NCBI RefSeq assembly: GCF_008274825.1 | Contig: NZ_CP030848.1 | Coordinates: 1,302,001-1,366,000 of the forward strand | Source of the DNA: Sphingobacterium hotanense | GTDB lineage: Bacteria; Bacteroidota; Bacteroidia; Sphingobacteriales; Sphingobacteriaceae | Direction: 5' to 3' | DNA length: 64,000 bases | Shown here: piece by piece, positions 45,688-57,825 of the stretch | Numbering within the stretch: the first letter of the stretch is position 1 | Layout: each line of letters starts with the position of its first letter | Translations under genes and position numbers: made by a program | The notes under the pieces: model-generated | Databases searched by the model: none | What the model was told of the DNA's origin: nothing | What the model saw: the letters and a program-made list of their open reading frames with translations, nothing else

Positions 45688-45976
45688 CAGTCCCAACTAC
45701 GGGGAACGGCTGAGAGCGCAAGGCTCGAAGCTGATAAAACTGAAAGTTTGAGCGCCACGGAAACAAGGCGCACAACATAAGAGAAGCGGAAGCGTGATGC
45801 GGAAGCGAAAAGTTCTTTAAGAAATAATGATCATGTAGCGCAGCGAGTAGACGCAAGTCGAAAGTTGAACAAGAAGATTTTTAGAAATCAATTCAACCAG
45901 ATCGGAACCAGGGAAACAGATATTTAAATAAAGACAATTCTATTTATTATAAATAGTCTTGATCTTACACTTCATT

Positions 45977-47507
<1,531 letters not shown>

Positions 47508-47627
47508 CTAGAGCCTGATTCCGGCTCGTCTGCGCAACATTTGATCGTTAAAACAAGAAACACATTAGAAGAAAGTACCTGCCCAGCGTAAGTTGGCATG
47601 GTATCTTGAGAAGATGAGAATTAAGCT

Positions 47628-47704
47628 AGTCCCGTAGCTCAGTTGGTTAGAGCACTACACTGATAATGTAGGGGTCAGCAGTTCAAATCTGCTCGGGACT
47701 ACCA
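47628..47704 (+). tRNA. tRNA-Ile (GAT anticodon)
   Basis: 77 nt, acceptor stem AGTCCCG/CGGGACT, D arm AGCTCAGTTGGTTAGAGC, anticodon GAT in CTGATAA, T arm GTTCAAATC; encoded CCA. Typical spacer tRNA between 16S and 23S. Confidence 0.95.
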
Positions 47705-47717
47705 TAAGACACACGAT

Positions 47718-47791
47718 GGGGAATTAGCTCAGCTGGCTAGAGCACCTGCCTTGCACGCAGGGGGTCAACGGTTCGAATCCGTTATTCTCCA
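47718..47791 (+). tRNA. tRNA-Ala (TGC anticodon)
   Basis: 74 nt, acceptor stem GGGGAAT/ATTCTCC, anticodon TGC in CTTGCACG, T arm GTTCGAATC. The 3' CCA is not encoded (ACGA follows the acceptor stem), unlike the tRNA-Ile next to it. Confidence 0.95.
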
Positions 47792-47811
47792 CGAGTCATC
47801 GAAGATGACAG

Positions 47812-47893
47812 ATGTGAGACATCAGACAATAGACATCAGAGGCCTTTATGGCGCTCTAGGTCTACGATCTAATATCTGACATCTATTATCTAG
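47812..47893. repeat. Family A repeats inside the rRNA spacer
   Basis: TGAGACATCAGACAATAGAC and, reversed, CTAATATCTGACATCTATT flank TTATGGCGCTCTAGG between tRNA-Ala and 23S. The arms are complementary, so the precursor RNA could fold here. Confidence 0.55.
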
Positions 47894-48016
47894 CGAAGAC
47901 AAAGAGTTCTTTGACATATTGGAAGAAAAGAGACACAAGAGAAGACAACAGAAGCTTTTTCTACTTGTAGAATAAGCGAAAGCAACCTATCACTTAGCAA
48001 AAGGGGTGATAGTGTG

Positions 48017-50897
<2,881 letters not shown>

Positions 50898-50992
50898 TGC
50901 AGATAGTCTGTTGTCCTCTCTCTTTTTGAATCTTTTCTTCCAATAACATGTCAATGTTGTTACTTGCAAAGTGCAGGTTCAACAAAAAGATA

Positions 50993-51104
<112 letters not shown>

Positions 51105-51114
51105 TTTTATACGA

Positions 51115-51147
51115 AAAGCTCGTTATCGAAAGATGACGGGCTTTTTT
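51115..51147 (+). terminator. Terminator of the rRNA operon
   Basis: 13-bp stem (51115-51127 / 51132-51144, with G-T pairs) closed by a GAAA tetraloop, then a T-run. Confidence 0.85.
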
Positions 51148-51188
51148 GGTATTTAGACTGCGAGATTTTGGACATTAGATATTAGAGT

Positions 51189-51214
51189 AGGGCGCCGATA
51201 GGGCGCCTTTCTTT
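51189..51214 (+). terminator. Second hairpin-T-tract behind the rRNA operon (IS target)
   Basis: GGGCGCC / GGCGCC stem (51190-51207) followed by TTTCTTT. The T-tract is the left copy of the ISAon1 target duplication, so the original tract is interrupted directly after it. Confidence 0.6.
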
Positions 51215-51282
51215 GGATCATGTACAAAAGTTGTGGAGGGGATAAAAAATAATTAGATATTTGTGCTTTGATATTTATACAG

Positions 51283-51648
51283 ATGCACGAATCTTTCAAC
51301 GCTTTAATGCCCTTAATTATTCCCGAAGGAGTTTCCGATTATTTTGAGATGACCCACTATTCCAAAGAAGAAAAAAGACTGGATATCTTTCTGGAGGAAG
51401 TCAATACTACACCTGAAGAATATCAAGGCCAGAAGTTGATTTCCAAGGGGTTTTTCGAACCCGTTACCCTTCAAGATTTTCCTATCCGTGGCATGCAGGT
51501 CTATCTTCATGTCAAGCGCCGCAGGTGGCTCAACCAGGATACCGATAAAGTAGTCTACAGAAATTGGGAACTAGTAGCCAAAGGGACGCGCATCACACAG
51601 GATTTCGCAGCTTTTTTAAAAGGTATCAGCGGACAACCAGGCTCATAG
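51283..51648 (+). CDS. ISAon1-type transposase, N-terminal part (orfA)
   Basis: 121 residues from ATG 51283. A helix-rich DNA-binding region with basic patch VKRRRWLNQD. It ends at TAG 51646-51648 while the catalytic part continues in the +1 frame (open from 51620). The overlap holds TTTTTTAAAA (51612-51621), a likely site for ribosomal or transcriptional slippage that would make the full transposase. Confidence 0.85.
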   Translation: MHESFNALMPLIIPEGVSDYFEMTHYSKEEKRLDIFLEEVNTTPEEYQGQKLISKGFFEPVTLQDFPIRGMQVYLHVKRRRWLNQDTDKVVYRNWELVAKGTRITQDFAAFLKGISGQPGS

Positions 51649-52612
51649 CATTCAGACCATCAGTTCATTCTATGGGATATCAGCCAGTAAACTAAGGAGA
51701 TACTACCGCAATAAACTGAGCGGTTTCCAGGATTGGGAGCATCGCGAAAATGCGCGAGATGGATTGATCTTCCCACAGAATGTCAGCGGCCATCTTTCTA
51801 TTGACGAGACCTGCCTATCCCATGGCGAGCTCTATACCGTTGTCACCAATAAAGAAGCACGGGGCAAAAAAGGGACTATTGTAGCCATACTGAACGGGAC
51901 AAAATCAGAGAACATTATCCCGATCCTTCAAAAGATCCCACAGAGATTACGAAATAAAGTTCAAGAGATAACGCTTGATCTAGCCGGTAATATGGGATTG
52001 ATAGCCAAAAGATGCTTTCCCAATGCTGTTCAGGTAATAGACCGTTTCCATGTTCAGCAACTTGCTACCGAAGCGCTTCAGGAAATAAGGATAAAGCACC
52101 GCTGGCAGGCCATTGACGATGAAAATCAGGCAATTGACCAAGCACGAAAGAATAAAGAAACCTATTTTCCGGAAGTCCTATCCAACAGTGACACCATCAA
52201 ACAGTTACTTGCAAGAAGCCGATACCTGCTTTATAAAAGTGAACATAAATGGACTTTGGAGCAAAGAGAAAGGGCTGCTGTACTCTTTGAGCGATATCCT
52301 GATATTGAAAAGGCGTACAGGCTATCCCAAGAACTCTCTTGGATATTCAACACCACCATAGATAAGATCTACGCTTTTACTAGGTTGGCAAAATGGGCGG
52401 ATAAAGTGGAACAGGCCGGCTTCAAGTCATTCAACACCGTCTCCAGAACCATAAATATCCATCACAAAAAAATATTGAACTACTTCGACAACAAGAGTAC
52501 AAATGCTTCAGCAGAATCTTTCAATGCAAAGATAAAAGCTTTCAGAAGTCAATTTAGAGGTGTAGGTGACATTAATTTCTTCCTGTTCAGATTGACCAAA
52601 TTATTTGCGTAA
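51620..52612 (+). CDS. ISAon1-type (ISL3-like) transposase, catalytic part (orfB)
   Basis: Open frame from 51620; a TTG at 51764 is the first conventional start, but the conserved text begins before it (SIQTISSFYGIS, WEHRENARDGLIFPQN), so expression by frameshift from orfA is more likely. Contains the DDE catalytic domain: HLSIDETCLS (first Asp), VIDRFHVQQLATEAL (second Asp) and STNASAESFNAKIKAFR (Glu). Ends one base before the right inverted repeat. Confidence 0.85.
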   Translation, partial: KVSADNQAHSIQTISSFYGISASKLRRYYRNKLSGFQDWEHRENARDGLIFPQNVSGHLSIDETCLSHGELYTVVTNKEARGKKGTIVAILNGTKSENIIPILQKIPQRLRNKVQEITLDLAGNMGLIAKRCFPNAVQVIDRFHVQQLATEALQEIRIKHRWQAIDDENQAIDQARKNKETYFPEVLSNSDTIKQLLARSRYLLYKSEHKWTLEQRERAAVLFERYPDIEKAYRLSQELSWIFNTTIDKIYAFTRLAKWADKVEQAGFKSFNTVSRTINIHHKKILNYFDNKSTNASAESFNAKIKAFRSQFRGVGDINFFLFRLTKLFA

Positions 52613-52689
52613 TCCACAGGTTTTGAAACTGATCCCTTTCTTTGTGAGTTGCTTTTGCGTGAAGGGGAAGGATTGGTAAGGAAAGATGA

Positions 52690-53010
52690 TTTTTTGATGT
52701 TTGTCTTGAACAAGGAAAGGAAGGATTTAAGGATTGGCGGGATCATGCTCATCTTTTAATCCTTCCTTTCTTTGTTCAGAAACGACTCCTTTTTTTCTTT
52801 CAACATGATCCTGTTTATCCTTGCATCCTTCCTTTCCTGGTATTCAAAACAAAATTCCCTTTCTAAACCAAAAGTTCAGACAGCATGTCTAAAATCTTAT
52901 GTCTAATATCTAATCTCTATTAGAGATATCCAGAGAAGCCATACTCTATTGTCTTATATCTAGCGTCTAATATCTAATAACTCTTATATCTAAAGTCTAA
53001 AATCTAATTC
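52690..53010. repeat. Family B and family A repeat cluster
   Basis: Family B units: 52702-52740 (plus sense), 52748-52776 and 52805-52840 (reverse). Family A units (TCTAATATCT-like) run from about 52880 to 53008 in both orientations. No gene in 52636-53026. The end of the cluster supplies the upstream part of the promoter at 53012. Confidence 0.7.
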
Positions 53011-53011
53011 A

Positions 53012-53019
53012 TACCTTTG
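53012..53019 (+). promoter_or_regulatory. -7 box of the radical-SAM gene; leaderless
   Basis: TACCTTTG, exact consensus, 7 bp before the ATG at 53027, so the transcript probably starts on the start codon. Confidence 0.55.
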
Positions 53020-53026
53020 TACCCTT

Positions 53027-53977
53027 ATGGCGACGCAACTAGATAATGGAGTTAAACCTTATAATCACTATGGTGCTTATTTGAAGGAGAAGTATAATGG
53101 GCAGCGAGTGTTCAAGGTTATTGTGGATGGTAATTTTACTTGTCCTAATCGGGATGGTTCGAAGGGATATGGCGGATGTACATACTGCAATGTAGACTCT
53201 TTTACACCAGATACGGCTCGCAAGATTCCATCTATCAGAGAGCAAGTGGAGAACGGGATTGAGCGGGCTCGAAATAGTTATGGTGCTGAGAAGTTCATTA
53301 TTTATTTTCAACCAAACACAAACACTTACGCACCTACGCATTTACTGAAGATGATGTATGACGAGGCTTTAAGCATATGCCCGGAACATACCCTGGGGCT
53401 TTCGGTTGGTACTCGTCCTGATTGTCTTGATTTCGAAAAGATAGCTTTGTTGGAGAGTTATACTCATCGCTATGATGTTGACTTAGAGATGGGCATGGAG
53501 TCTATCTACAACGATACACTAGAGCGGATTAATCGCGGATGCTCTCACGATGAATTCTTGTCTACTATGAAGATGCTAGAGAATACATCTTTAGAGCTAT
53601 GTGTGCATACGATCTTTGGATTCCCTTGGGAGACGGAAGAGATGATGCTTAAATACGCGGAAGAAATCAATAAACATCCGAAGATTAAGTTTGTTAAATT
53701 ACATCACTTACATATTGTTGAGGGCTCCATCATGGGCGTTAAATATAAGCGAGAGCCATTCCACTTATTTAGCATCGAGGAGTATACAGAGTTCCTGAGC
53801 AAGTTTATTCCGCTTCTGCGTCCGGATATCATCATTCAACGTATTTTCGGGATTGCAGACAAAGAACTGTTAATTGCACCCAATTGGGGATTCCCGAAAT
53901 CCGGTATTCAGACGAAAATTGATAAAGGTTTAGAAGAAAGAGGAGTGAAGCAAGGTTCAGCTTACTCATTATCATAA
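53027..53977 (+). CDS. TIGR01212/YhcC-family radical-SAM protein
   Basis: 316 residues. The iron-sulfur motif is in FTCPNRDGSKGYGGCTYCN (Cys spacing of the YhcC group), followed by FQPNTNTYAP and the SAM-binding GTRPDCL. Members of the group are related to tRNA-modifying Elp3-like enzymes; the exact reaction is unknown. The stop codon lies 3 bp before the IS110 array, which cut the gene from its likely terminator (57162-57202). Confidence 0.92.
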   Translation: MATQLDNGVKPYNHYGAYLKEKYNGQRVFKVIVDGNFTCPNRDGSKGYGGCTYCNVDSFTPDTARKIPSIREQVENGIERARNSYGAEKFIIYFQPNTNTYAPTHLLKMMYDEALSICPEHTLGLSVGTRPDCLDFEKIALLESYTHRYDVDLEMGMESIYNDTLERINRGCSHDEFLSTMKMLENTSLELCVHTIFGFPWETEEMMLKYAEEINKHPKIKFVKLHHLHIVEGSIMGVKYKREPFHLFSIEEYTEFLSKFIPLLRPDIIIQRIFGIADKELLIAPNWGFPKSGIQTKIDKGLEERGVKQGSAYSLS

Positions 53978-53980
53978 AAA

Positions 53981-54086
53981 CATTCATGATACTCGGGTAT
54001 CACCAACAGCCATGAAAGTCACGGGCTCATAGTCCCAATAGGCATTTAGCCAAAACGGTATCTTAGTACCAATAAATATAAGACCT
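53981..54086 (+). ncRNA. IS110 left end, copy 1: candidate bridge-RNA region
   Basis: 106 bp without coding function but dense in small hairpins: GATAC-TCGG-GTATC (53988-54001), GGC-ATTTA-GCC and GGTA-TCTTAG-TACC. IS110-group elements can encode the bridge RNA that selects target and donor in this end. The call is by analogy; loops were not matched to target bases. Confidence 0.35.
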
Positions 54087-55313
54087 ATGGCTGTCAGCGG
54101 ATTACCCTTTATTCTTGATCGTGGCTGTGGACTGGATGTCCATAAAGACACAGTAGTTGCTACCATTAAAGGTAGTGATTTTGATACAGAGACAAAAACC
54201 TTCTTAACTTTTACGGATGACCTGTATGATTTAGTGCAATGGCTTCAATCCCATTCCATTACACAGGTTGCCATGGAGAGCACCGGTGTTTACTGGCGAC
54301 CGGTTTACGCGGTTTTGGAAGATTACTTTCACATTTTGTTGGTCAATGCCCGCCACATCAAGAATGTTCCGGGGCAGAAGACCGATAAGAAGGATAGCGA
54401 ATGGATCGCCAAACTGCTTCTTTCCGGTCTACTGAAGGGTAGCTTCATTCCAGCACAACATATCCGGGAGCTCAGGGAGCTCTACCGACATAGACGCAAG
54501 CTGATCGCGATGCGGACTGCAGAAAAGAACCGGTTGCAGAACATCCTTGAATCTGCCAACGTCAAACTGCGGAGCGTGGTCAGCGACGTATTCGGTGTAA
54601 GCGCCATGGAAATGGTCCGATCCATGGCTAAAGGTCAGAGCGATCCTTTGCTGTTGGCAAGCATGGCCAAGGGTTCACTGGTCAAGAAACACGCAGAACT
54701 GATTAAAGCACTTACTGGCAAGGTCACAGATCACCACCGCTTCATGTTGACCCTTATACTGCAATCCATCGATCATATCAATCTACAAATAGCACAATCA
54801 GAGGCTCAGATGGAACAGTACGCAAGGATCATGTATCGGGAGCTGGAACTACTGGAGACTATTCCGGGAGTGTCTTCCAAAGTAGCATTAGGAATCGTCT
54901 CAGAGATCGGTACGGACATGACCCAATTTGCAACACATCAGAACCTTTCCTCATGGGCTGGTGTTTGCCCGGGCAACAATGAGAGTGCAGGAAAAAAGTA
55001 TTCCTCCAGAACAACACATGGAAATAAGTATCTCAAGACGACGCTCGTAGAGGCCGCATGGGTAGCTTCTAGATCCAAGGCCAATCCCTTACTTGCAGTC
55101 AAGCATCACCAGATCGCTGCCCGAAGAGGACATAAGAAGGCGACAATAGCCATTGCACATAAGATATTGACCGCTGCATACCATGTGCTGAGGGACATGG
55201 AACCCTATCAATTACATCCCCAGGATATAAAAATACTGGAAAATAGAAGACTTAAAAGAATTGACAGATTACAGAAACAATTGAGTACCCTGAAGAACAC
55301 GTCTTATAAATAA
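54087..55313 (+). CDS. IS110-family transposase (DEDD/serine recombinase), copy 1
   Basis: 408 residues. N-terminal RuvC-like DEDD domain: Asp in CGLDVHKDT, Glu in [11 protein letters not shown], two Asp in [10 protein letters not shown]. Coiled-coil middle. C-terminal Tnp_20 domain with helix-hairpin-helix-like [17 protein letters not shown] and the catalytic Ser region [11 protein letters not shown]. All motifs intact, so the protein is probably functional. Confidence 0.95.
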   Translation: MAVSGLPFILDRGCGLDVHKDTVVATIKGSDFDTETKTFLTFTDDLYDLVQWLQSHSITQVAMESTGVYWRPVYAVLEDYFHILLVNARHIKNVPGQKTDKKDSEWIAKLLLSGLLKGSFIPAQHIRELRELYRHRRKLIAMRTAEKNRLQNILESANVKLRSVVSDVFGVSAMEMVRSMAKGQSDPLLLASMAKGSLVKKHAELIKALTGKVTDHHRFMLTLILQSIDHINLQIAQSEAQMEQYARIMYRELELLETIPGVSSKVALGIVSEIGTDMTQFATHQNLSSWAGVCPGNNESAGKKYSSRTTHGNKYLKTTLVEAAWVASRSKANPLLAVKHHQIAARRGHKKATIAIAHKILTAAYHVLRDMEPYQLHPQDIKILENRRLKRIDRLQKQLSTLKNTSYK

Positions 55314-55500
55314 AAGATCGACCTTTTTTTGGTGGTTAGACTCCCCGTGAAAAAAACTGATAACAGACGTTTAAGAACCAACAGTTGATGCCTTTAGAGC
55401 TCGAAGAAAAAATTATACTCTTGTTTTTAGTAATAAAGTCCTTTTTTTGATCAAGAAGAATACTTAAGAAACAGAAACAAAATATTCCAGACAAAAAAAT

Positions 55501-55530
55501 AGACCCTTGAACAATCACTGGTCTGATTTT
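55501..55530 (+). terminator. Terminator inside the IS110 right end, copy 1
   Basis: AGACC (55501-55505) / GGTCT (55520-55524), then GATTTTTTATT. The same hairpin recurs at 57094-57123 in copy 2. It probably ends the transposase mRNA. Confidence 0.5.
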
Positions 55531-55558
55531 TTATTGGTTTAGATTGAAAAAACAACAA

Positions 55559-55566
55559 TAACTTTC
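55559..55566 (+). promoter_or_regulatory. Possible junction promoter between IS110 copies
   Basis: TAACTTTC, one base off TAnnTTTG, at the very end of the right end of copy 1, would start transcription at the first bases of the left end of copy 2. A -33 element is only weakly matched (TATTGG at 55532-55537). Confidence 0.3.
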
Positions 55567-55573
55567 AGAAAAA

Positions 55574-55679
55574 CATTCATGATACTCGGGTATCACCAAC
55601 AGCCATGAAAGTCACGGGCTCATAGTCCCAATAGGCATTTAGCCAAAACGGTATCTTAGTACCAATAAATATAAGACCT
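55574..55679 (+). ncRNA. IS110 left end, copy 2: candidate bridge-RNA region
   Basis: Identical to 53981-54086, but here preceded by the right end of copy 1 rather than by chromosomal sequence, so the junction promoter could drive it. Confidence 0.35.
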
Positions 55680-56906
55680 ATGGCTGTCAGCGGATTACCC
55701 TTTATTCTTGATCGTGGCTGTGGACTGGATGTCCATAAAGACACAGTAGTTGCTACCATTAAAGGTAGTGATTTTGATACAGAGACAAAAACCTTCTTAA
55801 CTTTTACGGATGACCTGTATGATTTAGTGCAATGGCTTCAATCCCATTCCATTACACAGGTTGCCATGGAGAGCACCGGTGTTTACTGGCGACCGGTTTA
55901 CGCGGTTTTGGAAGATTACTTTCACATTTTGTTGGTCAATGCCCGCCACATCAAGAATGTTCCGGGGCAGAAGACCGATAAGAAGGATAGCGAATGGATC
56001 TCCAAACTGCTTCTTTCCGGTCTACTGAAGGGTAGCTTCATTCCAGCACAACATATCCGGGAGCTCAGGGAGCTCTACCGACATAGACGCAAGCTGATCG
56101 CGATGCGGACTGCAGAAAAGAACCGGTTGCAGAACATCCTTGAATCTGCCAACGTCAAACTGCGGAGCGTGGTCAGCGACGTATTCGGTGTAAGCGCCAT
56201 GGAAATGGTCCGATCCATGGCTAAAGGTCAGAGCGATCCTTTGCTGTTGGCAAGCATGGCCAAGGGTTCACTGGTCAAGAAACACGCAGAACTGATTAAA
56301 GCACTTACTGGCAAGGTCACAGATCACCACCGCTTCATGTTGACCCTTATACTGCAATCCATCGATCATATCAATCTACAAATAGCACAATCAGAGGCTC
56401 AGATGGAACAGTACGCAAGGATCATGTATCGGGAGCTGGAACTACTGGAGACTATTCCGGGAGTGTCTTCCAAAGTAGCATTAGGAATCGTCTCAGAGAT
56501 CGGTACGGACATGACCCAATTTGCAACACATCAGAACCTTTCCTCATGGGCTGGTGTTTGCCCGGGCAACAATGAGAGTGCAGGAAAAAAGTATTCCTCC
56601 AGAACAACACATGGAAATAAGTATCTCAAGACAACGCTCGTAGAGGCCGCATGGGTAGCTTCTAGATCCAAGGCCAATCCCTTACTTGCAGTCAAGCATC
56701 ACCAGATCGCTGCCCGAAGAGGACATAAGAAGGCGACAATAGCCATTGCACATAAGATATTGACCGCTGCATACCATGTGCTGAGGGACATGGAACCCTA
56801 TCAATTACATCCCCAGGATATAAAAATACTGGAAAATAGAAGACTTAAAAGAATTGACAGATTACAGAAACAATTGAGTACCCTGAAGAACACGTCTTAT
56901 AAATAA
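55680..56906 (+). CDS. IS110-family transposase, copy 2
   Basis: 408 residues, same as copy 1 except Ala to Ser in DSEWI(A/S)KLL (base 56001), right after the conserved DKKD motif. The substitution is conservative and probably harmless. Otherwise all catalytic motifs are present. Confidence 0.95.
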   Translation: MAVSGLPFILDRGCGLDVHKDTVVATIKGSDFDTETKTFLTFTDDLYDLVQWLQSHSITQVAMESTGVYWRPVYAVLEDYFHILLVNARHIKNVPGQKTDKKDSEWISKLLLSGLLKGSFIPAQHIRELRELYRHRRKLIAMRTAEKNRLQNILESANVKLRSVVSDVFGVSAMEMVRSMAKGQSDPLLLASMAKGSLVKKHAELIKALTGKVTDHHRFMLTLILQSIDHINLQIAQSEAQMEQYARIMYRELELLETIPGVSSKVALGIVSEIGTDMTQFATHQNLSSWAGVCPGNNESAGKKYSSRTTHGNKYLKTTLVEAAWVASRSKANPLLAVKHHQIAARRGHKKATIAIAHKILTAAYHVLRDMEPYQLHPQDIKILENRRLKRIDRLQKQLSTLKNTSYK

Positions 56907-57161
56907 AAGATCGACCTTTTTTTGGTGGTTAGACTCCCCGTGAAAAAAACTGATAACAGACGTTTAAGAACCAACAGTTGATGCCTTTAGAGCTCGAAGA
57001 AAAAATTATACTCTTGTTTTTAGTAATAAAGTCCTTTTTTTGATCAAGAAGAATACTTAAGAAACAGAAACAAAATATTCCAGACAAAAAAATAGACCCT
57101 TGAACAATCACTGGTCTGATTTTTTATTGGTTTAAATTGAAAAAACAACAATAACTTTCAG

Positions 57162-57202
57162 AAAAAAAAGAAGAGGATGAATGATCATCCTCTTCTTTTT
57201 TT
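57162..57202. terminator. Strong bidirectional terminator
   Basis: About 18-bp perfect hairpin (57163-57180 / 57185-57202) with loop ATGA, A-run before and T-run after. It probably once served the radical-SAM gene, now 3.2 kb away behind the IS110 pair, and also the minus-strand gene ending at 57290. Confidence 0.85.
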
Positions 57203-57289
57203 ATGATATGCAGGTCGACACGCTGTCGATAAATGATTCTATCCGTAATACTCATTCGAAAGATTACGATATCATACCCTATATTTTAC

Positions 57290-57757
57290 TTATCTTTCAA
57301 TAATAGACTTTAGATCAGCAGGCGAATATGCAATTGATTTCAAAGTCTTGTCATCGCCTTTGCGGAATACTAAGAACTTGCCGTCAATTTCTTTGTAATA
57401 GGATTCCACGCCTTTTGCGCGGTAGTGTTCTTGGGTTGCTACAGCTTCCTCTACCGTCTTACAAGCTTTGCTCATATTCGAGCGCTGCACTTCATTAAAC
57501 AGATCGTTAAACTTTTCAGCAAGTCCAAATTCTAAAATTGCGCCCGATAATACGTATTGAATATCAGCTAGAGCATCTGCAATTTCTACGATATCTTTAT
57601 CATCAATAGCCTCTTGAAGTTCTTTCAATTCCTCTGCTATCAAGGATACCCGTAGTTTACATCTTGTTTCTGAAGGGATTGTTGGCGAATCTAAAATCGG
57701 ATGTTGAAATGTTTTATGAAATTCTGCAACCGATGTTAAACACTTTGGATCTGTCAT
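57290..57757 (-). CDS. MazG-like nucleoside-triphosphate pyrophosphohydrolase
   Basis: 155 residues from ATG 57755-57757. An all-alpha NTP-PPase fold with the metal-binding EExxE...ExxD set (AEELKELQEAIDD and EIADALADIQY). It resembles the phage-type/PRA-PH group of house-cleaning enzymes. Divided from the pseudouridine synthase upstream by a terminator, so it is a separate unit. Confidence 0.88.
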   Translation of the reverse strand: MTDPKCLTSVAEFHKTFQHPILDSPTIPSETRCKLRVSLIAEELKELQEAIDDKDIVEIADALADIQYVLSGAILEFGLAEKFNDLFNEVQRSNMSKACKTVEEAVATQEHYRAKGVESYYKEIDGKFLVFRKGDDKTLKSIAYSPADLKSIIER

Positions 57758-57795
57758 AATGTTTTTTGTTTTTTTAAAAATACGAAAAGTGGGGA

Positions 57796-57821
57796 ATAAA
57801 AAAGACGCCATTTGGCGTCTT
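57796..57821 (-). terminator. Terminator of the pseudouridine synthase gene
   Basis: Stem AAGACGCC (57802-57809) / GGCGTCTT (57814-57821) with ATTT loop; T-run on the minus strand. It overlaps the promoter region of the MazG-like gene. Confidence 0.75.
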
Positions 57822-57825
57822 CTTC

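Larger units (their letters stand above)
51207..52643 (+). mobile_element. Complete ISAon1-type insertion sequence with target duplication
   Basis: The element is 51215-52635 (1421 bp). Imperfect 23-bp terminal inverted repeats: left 51215-51237 starts GGATCATGTACAAAAG, right 52613-52635 ends GAAACTGATCC. Both sides carry the 8-bp direct repeat CTTTCTTT (51207-51214 and 52636-52643). Two overlapping transposase frames fill it. Intact repeats, frames and target duplication suggest a recent and possibly active copy. Confidence 0.93.
53981..57163 (+). mobile_element. Tandem head-to-tail pair of IS110-family elements
   Basis: Two copies with period 1593 bp: 53981 to about 55573 and 55574 to about 57163. 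Only three base differences were found: 54408/56001 (G/T, Ala to Ser), 55040/56633 (G/A, silent) and 55542/57135 (G/A, noncoding). No terminal inverted repeats or target duplication, as is normal for IS110. Exact ends are uncertain by a few A residues, because target and both ends share an A-run. Confidence 0.92.

Noticed and set aside
52880-53008. Possible CRISPR-like array of TCTAATATCT repeats
   Set aside because: Units are about 10 bp with no regular spacers, occur in both orientations and at many sites, and no cas gene is nearby.
53984-54166. Minus-strand 60-residue frame in the IS110 left end (and its copy at 55577-55759)
   Set aside because: It mirrors the hairpin-rich left end and transposase start; no family resemblance.
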